A stretch of 64,000 nt of DNA. Origin: Nitrospira sp. Ga0074138 (GTDB lineage Bacteria > Nitrospirota > Nitrospiria > Nitrospirales > Nitrospiraceae). Where the stretch lies: assembly GCA_001464735.1 (NCBI GenBank), contig LNDU01000053.1, forward strand, positions 1 through 64,000. The letters run 5' to 3'. A program made the position numbers and the translations under genes. This document shows positions 57,661 to 64,000 of this stretch, in pieces (the stretch's first letter is position 1; each line of letters opens with the position of its first letter). Under the pieces are notes generated by a model that made no database searches, was not told where the DNA came from, and worked only from the letters and a program-made list of their open reading frames with translations.

Positions 57661-60048
57661 TTATCCCCTTATTTGCGCGAGAACCTGCTCTGCCTCTTGT
57701 CGCCCTTCGAACGGATCGGAACTCTTGAGCGCCTTTGACAGATAGGTACGGGCCTCGGCACGTTGACCGGAGTGAAAAAGTGCCATCCCAAGATGATAAT
57801 TCAGGACAGACATTTCTGGAGATTTGCTGACGGCTTGCTTCATCAAGCGAATCGCCTCTTCCTGTTGCCCCATCTTGAATCGCACCCAGCCGAGCGTATC
57901 GATAAAGAACGGATGCGGCGCCTCCTTTTCGAAATCTCGGCTGAGCGAAAAGGCCCTTTGCAAACTCGATGGATCACGCTTGTGGTCCACAAGTAGAACT
58001 GCCAGATTGTTCGCCGCCAGCAGGTTTCGAGGATTCAGACGTAAAGTCGTCTCATAGGCGGCCATCGCGAGATCCGTCTGCCCTTGTTCGGAATGCACAG
58101 AGGCCAACAGCATGTGCAACTCCTCACTCTCAGGATTGGCCTTGAGCCCTTCTTCTAGAACCTGTACGGCTACATCCGGTTGCTTCTGGGACAACGACAA
58201 CGTGGCCCAGTTGAGCCAGGGCGTCATCCACTTTGGATTCACTCGTACGGCCTCACGATAGTGGAGTGCCGCTGCGTCATACTCTCGCGTGAGGGCCAAG
58301 ACCTCCCCCAGTAATCCATGCGCAAACGAATGGTCCTTGCGGGAAGCAAGAAGAGCTTCCAGACGGGTTCTGGACTGTGATGCCTGTCCCAACGCTACCT
58401 CCACCTTCACGAGAGACAACAGCGGCTCTGGTTCGTTCGGAGCCAGTGCCGTTGCACGCTCATAGGCTCGCCTCGCCTCGCTCAGACGACGCTGGGCCTC
58501 ATAAAACCGACCTTCGGCTAACAAGGCCATAGAATTATTGCCGGTGGAGACCTGACGAAGCCGTGTCAGCGTCTGTTCCGCCCCCTGCCAGTTCTTCGTC
58601 ACCAGATCCAATGTCATCAGCATATCGAGAGCGATCACATCATCAGGACGCTGTTTCAGCAAGTCGTCCAGCCGAGCGCGGGCCTGTTGGTAATGACCGC
58701 TCTTGCTCTCAAGAACGGCAAGAGACCGTTTCGCATCCAACTGGTCTGGATACAGCGCTACCGCTCGCTCAAAACTGTCTTTCGCAAGATTCGTGTCTCC
58801 GGTCAACTGATAGGCCTGGCCAAGGAGATAGTGAATCGTGGCCAACTCTGGCTGATCGTGCAGAACGGTGCGAAACGCCTGCACCGCTTCTTTTCCGTTT
58901 CGTCTGGCCAATGCCATACGTCCTGTAAGAATCAGTCCATCCGATGAGCGAGGGTTGGCCTTTAACACCTCCTGCACTTGACGTTCCGCGTCAACCTGCT
59001 TTCCCTCCACAAAATCCATCTCCGCTAGCTTGACCTTGGCTTCCAGGCCGACGGGTCTGTCTGTGTACTCCTCGACCAATAGCGCGTAGCGCTGACGAGC
59101 CTTGAGGTCCTGTCCGCTCTTTCTGTAGAGCGCACTGAGCCAGAATTGGATGTGGGTTGAATGCGGAATTTGCGCCGCCGCATCAAGAAGCACCTGTTCG
59201 GCAGCAGCCACATCTTGCGTGTTCACAAACAACTCCGCGAGCATGATCCGCCGCTGTTCGCTGTTTGGATCCAGTGCGATTGCCTCTCGCAACACAGCTT
59301 CCGCTTTATTCTGCGCCCCCTGTCCGACATAGAAGCGGGCAAGTCTTAGCCGATGATCAATGGATGTCGGTTCAGCCGCGACCATCAACCGCATAACAGC
59401 CTCGGCACCGGCCATATTGTTGGCTTGCGTCAAGATCCTGCTCAAATTATTCAAAAGATCCAGATCCCTCGGATGAGATTCAAGGGCACGCCTCAACGTC
59501 GTCTCCGCTTCCCGATAGCGCCGTTGTTGGCCGTACAATGTCGCGAGTAGGATGGCAACATCTGGTTCTGTTGGAAACTCCTTCGCCAATGCCTCCGCGT
59601 TGGGAATGACCGAAGGAATGGCTGCTTCCGTGACGGCCTGGGCCGCAATTTTCAGCGCACTGGCCTGCGGATGGTGAGGATCTCTTTTGAGCACCGTGTC
59701 CGCTGCTTGCACCACCTGCTCCGTCAGTCTCGCTTCAAGATAGTACTTCGCCAGAGTAATGAGGGCGGCCGCATGATCGGGAACCAGGCGCACAGCCTCC
59801 TGATACAGCTGAACGGCATTGCGCCAGTTTTTCTCTTTTTCTTCGACTTGAGCAAAGAGATAGTAGGCCTCCGCGTCTTTGGGATCGATCTTCAGTACGT
59901 TTCTGAGTGCGACTCGTGCCTTGGGATAGTTGGCCGCGTCTATGTACTCATTCGCCTTGGCAAAGTACTTCGCCTTTCTTTCCTCCGGACCACCGCACCC
60001 CGTCAGCGTGACGGCGACCAGAAGAACGATGCCGCTCATCACACGCAT
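57661..60048 (-). CDS. PrsT-like TPR-repeat lipoprotein
   Basis: The product, about 795 residues from the ATG at 60048 (GGGAG nine bases before it; two in-frame starts further upstream, up to 60093, are possible), has a lipoprotein signal with lipobox LTGC. Some twenty tandem TPR units then run to the end, e.g. KAKYFAKANEYIDAANYPKARVALRNVLKIDPKDAEAYYLFAQVEEK and AYETTLRLNPRNLLAANNLAVLLVDHK. This is the pattern of the PEP-CTERM/XrtA PrsT lipoprotein, usually somewhat longer. It probably forms a scaffold in the periplasm for exopolysaccharide assembly. Confidence 0.9.
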   Translation of the reverse strand: MRVMSGIVLLVAVTLTGCGGPEERKAKYFAKANEYIDAANYPKARVALRNVLKIDPKDAEAYYLFAQVEEKEKNWRNAVQLYQEAVRLVPDHAAALITLAKYYLEARLTEQVVQAADTVLKRDPHHPQASALKIAAQAVTEAAIPSVIPNAEALAKEFPTEPDVAILLATLYGQQRRYREAETTLRRALESHPRDLDLLNNLSRILTQANNMAGAEAVMRLMVAAEPTSIDHRLRLARFYVGQGAQNKAEAVLREAIALDPNSEQRRIMLAELFVNTQDVAAAEQVLLDAAAQIPHSTHIQFWLSALYRKSGQDLKARQRYALLVEEYTDRPVGLEAKVKLAEMDFVEGKQVDAERQVQEVLKANPRSSDGLILTGRMALARRNGKEAVQAFRTVLHDQPELATIHYLLGQAYQLTGDTNLAKDSFERAVALYPDQLDAKRSLAVLESKSGHYQQARARLDDLLKQRPDDVIALDMLMTLDLVTKNWQGAEQTLTRLRQVSTGNNSMALLAEGRFYEAQRRLSEARRAYERATALAPNEPEPLLSLVKVEVALGQASQSRTRLEALLASRKDHSFAHGLLGEVLALTREYDAAALHYREAVRVNPKWMTPWLNWATLSLSQKQPDVAVQVLEEGLKANPESEELHMLLASVHSEQGQTDLAMAAYETTLRLNPRNLLAANNLAVLLVDHKRDPSSLQRAFSLSRDFEKEAPHPFFIDTLGWVRFKMGQQEEAIRLMKQAVSKSPEMSVLNYHLGMALFHSGQRAEARTYLSKALKSSDPFEGRQEAEQVLAQIRG

Positions 60049-60122
60049 GCCAGACATCTCCCGACTGCTGCTGTACAAAACTCGTGCACTCATAAGCCTA
60101 GGTTATTACGTAACCCGTCTTG

Positions 60123-61757
60123 CTACAACAAAATCCGAATTCCGAGTCCGAACAGAATCCAGAGCGATACAAGGCCAAGCTGTCGGACACGGTTGGCAAA
60201 AGCATGGAGCAGCAACTCAAAAGAAAAGAAGAGCACCATCAGCTTGGCGGCGAAGACACCCAGATGCGCAATATCGGCGCTCACTTCGGGAAGCAGCGGG
60301 AAAGTCACCGCCAAGAACACCATCAGATAATCGAGCGGTGTGGTTTGAAAGCGGTTCTCCTCATTGAACCGGAGACTCAAGATGACCATCACGGCAACCA
60401 CGGCAAAGAATGCGTTGTGGAGCATCGCAACAGAGGACATGGATCGATATCGTGACGCCTCACAGACATAGAGAAGGAAGGTCGTCCCGACGTAGAGCCC
60501 ACCACGAACAAAGTACGGCGCAATCCGAGGAGAGAACGAGAGGCCGAGTAACACAATCCCGAAGATGATGATCGAGAGATACCCGACATCGGTCGGCACA
60601 TTCGATGGGACAAATACCAGCGCAATGAGGAAACATGGCACCGTGACGGCCAGAAATTGCATCGGCAGATCCGTCAGCCATGGACCACTCATCACTCGCC
60701 TCACGACCACATTCGAAAGGAAATGACCACCCTGCGCCGTGAGACTGGGTAGCAGTCCTCGCCCTGCTGCGATGAACAGCATCAAGACCGATCCCGCAAT
60801 CGTGAGATAGAGTAGTAGATTAACCAGCTCAGACTGCCATCGTAGGACATAGGCCAAGCTCAACATGCTTGCCTGGATCACGTAGATGACGGTCACGGCC
60901 TCATAGTGCGTGAATCCAAAACGAAGCAGTTTATGGTGAATGTGCGCCCGGTCGCCGACGAACGGAGAACGGCCTTCGGCCACCCGCTGTCCCGTCACGC
61001 CGAGCGTGTCCAGAAACGGCAACCCCAAGAGAAAGAATGCGAGGCTCGGACTGAACGGACCACGCGATGAGTCCGTCAATAGCACTGCAAGCACGCCCAT
61101 GATGAATCCCAACAATTGGCTGCCGGCATCTCCCATAAAGATACGAGCCGGATAGGTGTTGTAGCGTAGGAAACCCAAAAGACCGCCAAGAAATGGGACC
61201 GTCAATAACAGGACCGTCGAATCGTTGGAGAGATAGGCCAAATAGGCGATCCCAGATAGGGTAAGGAACGACAGCCCACCAGCTAACCCATCCAACCCGT
61301 CCGTCAGATTGACAGCGTTGGAGACACCGACAAGAAACAGAACGGTGACACACATCCCGGCCCATGCCGGCACCTCCACATCGGGGAGAAACGGAAGAGT
61401 GGTAAACCAGATCTCCCCGCCCAACACGACGGCAAGGGCGGCGAACAGCTGGCCGACGAGTTTGCTTCGATAGCTAAGATCGACACGGTCGTCCCAGACT
61501 CCGAACGCCACAATGATCACACAGCCCAGCAGAACCGACAGTGTGACCGCATCCTTCTCGCCCCACCAGGCGATCGACGCGCATGCGCCGACGGCAAAAG
61601 CAATCCCGCCGATCCGTGGAACCGGATGTTCGTGAACTTTCCGACCCCCAGGCTGATCCATGATCTGCAACCGCGCCGCCATACGCCGCAAGAGTGGGAT
61701 CAGCGCCATGCACACAAGCAAGGCGGTCATGGAACTAAAGAACAGCTCGTTCACCAT
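60123..61757 (-). CDS. WecA/MraY-type sugar-phosphate transferase with extra membrane domain
   Basis: The 544-residue protein has the WecA family hallmarks: DQPGGRKVHEHPVPRIGGIAF, the catalytic region DDRVDLSYRSKLVGQ, NLTDGLDGLAGGLSFL, FMGDAGSQLLGF and the His-rich HIHHKLLRFG. This enzyme moves a sugar-1-phosphate from UDP-sugar to undecaprenyl phosphate, the first step of polysaccharide building. WecA itself is about 350 residues; the remaining 200 residues (after about 340) hold additional membrane helices of unknown role. It lies between PrsT-like and exosortase genes in the same direction. UDP-GlcNAc is the usual donor of the family. Confidence 0.92.
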   Translation of the reverse strand: MVNELFFSSMTALLVCMALIPLLRRMAARLQIMDQPGGRKVHEHPVPRIGGIAFAVGACASIAWWGEKDAVTLSVLLGCVIIVAFGVWDDRVDLSYRSKLVGQLFAALAVVLGGEIWFTTLPFLPDVEVPAWAGMCVTVLFLVGVSNAVNLTDGLDGLAGGLSFLTLSGIAYLAYLSNDSTVLLLTVPFLGGLLGFLRYNTYPARIFMGDAGSQLLGFIMGVLAVLLTDSSRGPFSPSLAFFLLGLPFLDTLGVTGQRVAEGRSPFVGDRAHIHHKLLRFGFTHYEAVTVIYVIQASMLSLAYVLRWQSELVNLLLYLTIAGSVLMLFIAAGRGLLPSLTAQGGHFLSNVVVRRVMSGPWLTDLPMQFLAVTVPCFLIALVFVPSNVPTDVGYLSIIIFGIVLLGLSFSPRIAPYFVRGGLYVGTTFLLYVCEASRYRSMSSVAMLHNAFFAVVAVMVILSLRFNEENRFQTTPLDYLMVFLAVTFPLLPEVSADIAHLGVFAAKLMVLFFSFELLLHAFANRVRQLGLVSLWILFGLGIRILL

Positions 61758-61789
61758 AGATATGCTCTCAACACCTTACTCACAGCGAT

Positions 61790-63364
61790 TCAGTCGGGCA
61801 CGAACCTCGTCAATTCCCGCCCAGCTACAACCGCGAACTCCTGAAGCCGTTGGTCAACTGTGGACTCAGATTCCCCCGGACCAACCAACGAGGCCAATCT
61901 CACAAGAGCCCCGTCAGTCCGCTGCCGAGAAAAGGCATCCCACAGTAAGTAAACCTTGACCAGGTATTCATTTGTGAGATGTCGCTCACGTTGCTTGAAC
62001 CAGTACAAGACGATTTGCTTCTGATCCCCTTTCTGAATAACCGCCCGATTGACGCTGAGCGGCTGCATCATGCCCTGCGACATCGGCAGGTCCCGTTGCG
62101 TCAGGGACGCGATCTCCCATCCCCCACCAGGCAGACAGCTTTGAGGCGAATGCGCTGATTGCCCCTTCCGTTGTGACCGGTAGTAGGCAGCATAGAAATT
62201 CACCGGCTGTTCCTTGTCGGACCGGTAGTCGACCAGGACATAATCGTCAAACCTAAGTACGTCGATGTATTGTTGATCCAGAGCAAAGGGTGCACCTTTC
62301 CACCCATCGATCCGCATTGGAAAGTCGACGAATGCCGTTCGCGGAGGAGCCATTTCTTCGCGATCCACAATCATGGTCGAGAAAAGAGTAAACGGCGCGA
62401 GCAAGGCTACACTGCAAAGATAGGCCCGGCCCGAAGCTGATTGCATTCGGCATGGAACGCTGGGCACAGCCGGATGGGTGTTATCTTCTGATTGCTCTCT
62501 CCAGGTAAATTGTGCGAGAAATGGCTTCCCGGCTCTTGATGCCCTAACTCTTCCCAACAATCCCATTTCTAGGATCAACAGTCCGAGGCTCACCATAAAG
62601 ATCACCCATCCCTCAAAGAGATGGTAAAAACCTTCCGCGGCTCCCTTCCCATAGAGTTCGACTAAAACCCCAATCATGCCGATGCGAAAGCCATTAATCA
62701 GGATGGAAATCGGGATGGCTGACAGCACGAGGACCACTCGTTTCCACATCCGATCCTTGAACAAATACGCGCAAAGAAGCGCGAGAGAAGTCAGTGGAAG
62801 AAGGTATCGAATCCCGCTACAAGCTTCGACGACTTGGAGCTGCACCGGTCCAAGATCAATGACATTGCCTTCTCGAAATGCCATCACGCCGACGAGCTGC
62901 AAACAACCGACGCCGAGCGATGATGACCACAGTTGAAGCTGGCTCGACAGATTCGCATTGATAAACGTCGGGAGCGGGATGGCGGTCAGGAGATAGCCGA
63001 GAGGAAACGCGATGACCTTCGCCCCGCGAATCCCAAGCAGGGTGATGGCCAATCCGACGATCACCATCCACAAAGAGAAATGGAGAACGATAAACAGTGT
63101 GGACAATTCCCCAACCACATAGAGCATGAGACCCAGCGCGATGACCGCAAGACCCAACCATGACTTCTCCCTCGAAATCTGGCTGAGCCGGAGCCTGGCT
63201 TGCCAAATCAAATACCCACTAATGAACGGCACAAAGATTCCGTGGCTAGAATCTTCGGTGCCCACCCAGCGGCTGAACAAGAAGACAAGACTGTCCGCAT
63301 ACATGTAGCCCAATAGCGCCACGACCAGGGCTGAAGTGAAGAGAAGAGAGCGATTGCGAGTCAT
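61790..63364 (-). CDS. Exosortase fused to EpsI domain (XrtD-like)
   Basis: The 524-residue protein joins two domains. Residues 1-275 are an exosortase with about eight membrane helices and the catalytic triad Cys 182 in VVEACSGIRYLL, Arg 227 in NGFRIGMIG and His 248 in GFYHLFEGWVIF. The C-terminal part (about 310-524) is an EpsI/DUF3485 domain with FPMRIDGWKG, VNFYAAYYRSQRKGQSAHSPQSCLPGGGWEI and IVLYWFKQRE. This fusion is known for exosortase D, which processes VPLPA-CTERM proteins, and a VPLPA-CTERM protein is encoded next to it. The enzyme should cut and transfer the target during export. Confidence 0.92.
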   Translation of the reverse strand: MTRNRSLLFTSALVVALLGYMYADSLVFLFSRWVGTEDSSHGIFVPFISGYLIWQARLRLSQISREKSWLGLAVIALGLMLYVVGELSTLFIVLHFSLWMVIVGLAITLLGIRGAKVIAFPLGYLLTAIPLPTFINANLSSQLQLWSSSLGVGCLQLVGVMAFREGNVIDLGPVQLQVVEACSGIRYLLPLTSLALLCAYLFKDRMWKRVVLVLSAIPISILINGFRIGMIGVLVELYGKGAAEGFYHLFEGWVIFMVSLGLLILEMGLLGRVRASRAGKPFLAQFTWREQSEDNTHPAVPSVPCRMQSASGRAYLCSVALLAPFTLFSTMIVDREEMAPPRTAFVDFPMRIDGWKGAPFALDQQYIDVLRFDDYVLVDYRSDKEQPVNFYAAYYRSQRKGQSAHSPQSCLPGGGWEIASLTQRDLPMSQGMMQPLSVNRAVIQKGDQKQIVLYWFKQRERHLTNEYLVKVYLLWDAFSRQRTDGALVRLASLVGPGESESTVDQRLQEFAVVAGRELTRFVPD

Positions 63365-63477
63365 ACGACAGAGTCACTCACACGATGAAAAGGAATGAGT
63401 CAAACGAGCTACGTCGGTCCTGAAGAGTGGGGCGAAACCTGATTATCTACAGTACCCGGCGATCTGTCGATTGATTT

Positions 63478-63519
63478 CAAAGAAAGAACAGGCTTGATAC
63501 CCCATCGGGATATCAAGCC
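63478..63519 (-). terminator. Intrinsic terminator of the VPLPA-CTERM gene
   Basis: GGCTTGATA at 63491-63499 and TATCAAGCC at 63511-63519 form a stem extended by CCC/GGG pairs. On the minus strand it is followed by TGTTCTTTCTTTG. It lies 27 bases after the stop of the gene ending at 63546 and separates it from the exosortase gene. Confidence 0.75.
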
Positions 63520-63545
63520 CCAGGTGTCAAAAACGAGGTTCGTGA

Positions 63546-64000
63546 TTACGCCCTGGCTCCGCGGAGATTTCTTAACCCTCCCGCTCTCAGCCCTACCAGC
63601 GAAATCAGACCGACGCCGAACAGAAGCACAGCCGCCGGCAATGGAACCGCCGTTAACGAAGTGACGACTCCAGAAACTCCTCCCGCCACACTATCAGGTC
63701 CAAATACCAGTCGAAAATCGTTAAATTCATTGAAGGAGGACACACTTGGAGGAGACATTAGCAAAGCATCGCTGCCGAAAAGAGTGCGTGGTCCAAAAAG
63801 TGATATGGCAAAGAATCTGGGACCTAAACCATTCACATCTTTGGCATCCATCTGATCCATGGCCGCGAACAAACCATCAATCCGCAACCCAGGCTGCGTC
63901 GTCTGCAGATTGTCAAAGATGTCGATGCTTCCTGTAGAAAAAGGCCCCAGCGTGGCCGTGTAGGCTCCAATTGTCACGTTGAAGCTTTCGACACCGTAGG
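63546..64000 (-). CDS. VPLPA-CTERM exosortase substrate (partial, runs off the window)
   Basis: The frame is open to the window edge, so the N-terminus is missing; the visible part is about 150 residues. Its end is a textbook sorting signal: the motif VPLPA, a hydrophobic helix (AVLLFGVGLISLVGL) and an Arg-rich tail (RAGGLRNLRGARA). The part before this (VTIGAYTATLGPFSTGSIDIFDNLQ...) resembles the Ser/Thr/Gly-rich secreted PEP-CTERM-like proteins. The fused exosortase next door is the likely processing enzyme. The product should be anchored or released into the exopolysaccharide matrix. Confidence 0.88.
   Translation of the reverse strand, partial: YGVESFNVTIGAYTATLGPFSTGSIDIFDNLQTTQPGLRIDGLFAAMDQMDAKDVNGLGPRFFAISLFGPRTLFGSDALLMSPPSVSSFNEFNDFRLVFGPDSVAGGVSGVVTSLTAVPLPAAVLLFGVGLISLVGLRAGGLRNLRGARA

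Overview
The window looks like a chromosomal segment of a Nitrospira-type bacterium (phylum Nitrospirota). This is an inference from gene content and style: a two-subunit pyruvate/2-oxoglutarate carboxylase, citrate synthase, class II fumarase and malic enzyme, a bd quinol oxidase, many lipoproteins and outer-membrane barrels, and a complete exosortase/exopolysaccharide locus. No ribosomal RNA or nitrite-oxidation gene is present to fix the taxon.

Layout. 1-1.1 kb: a partial exported protein, a decayed IS3-family transposase and a tRNA-Arg(CCU) with its own promoter. 1.2-6 kb: a MarR-type regulator, small exported or membrane proteins, a Tat-exported Cys-rich copper-binding protein, a Pro-rich protein ending in a DpnII/MboI-like nuclease domain that has lost its acidic catalytic residues, a stand-alone Lrp-type RAM domain and a lipoprotein. 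6-16 kb (minus strand): NtrC-type regulator and kinase, 4-alpha-glucanotransferase, and a three-gene type I secretion system. 16-21 kb: cydAB, a decayed REP-associated transposase and an unknown barrel protein. 21-29 kb (plus strand): the biotin carboxylase pair, a lipoprotein hydrolase whose 5' end lies in a dispersed repeat, a lipoprotein thiol peroxidase without its resolving Cys, SthA, TenA and SemiSWEET. 29-33 kb: a ParE-type toxin-antitoxin pair between tex and a second copy of the tex 3' end, then a second copy of the dispersed repeat.

33-46 kb: fumarase, small heat-shock protein, citrate synthase, RNase D, J-domain protein, ACT-malic enzyme and a 1226-residue DUF255/aldo-keto reductase fusion. 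46-51 kb: a phosphate-themed group with an OmpA-like lipoprotein, Ppx/GppA, two overlapping thymidylate-kinase-like proteins (the second with Arg in place of the P-loop Lys), SixA, PsiE and a small winged helix.

51-64 kb (minus strand): a long exopolysaccharide/exosortase operon. Read from the right it encodes a VPLPA-CTERM substrate (cut by the window edge), an exosortase fused to EpsI, a sugar-phosphate transferase, a PrsT-like TPR lipoprotein, a Wza-like export protein, an outer-membrane barrel, a Wzz-like chain-length protein, a CpsD/CapB-type kinase, an ExeA-like ATPase with TPRs and a small TPR protein. Together these would build, export and anchor an extracellular matrix.

The most unusual items are the inactivated nuclease domain, the Ppx plus paired kinase-like operon, the toxin-antitoxin module bracketed by tex 3' ends, the repeat-derived signal peptide and the one-Cys lipoprotein peroxidase. 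No CRISPR array, prophage, rRNA operon or replication origin was seen.
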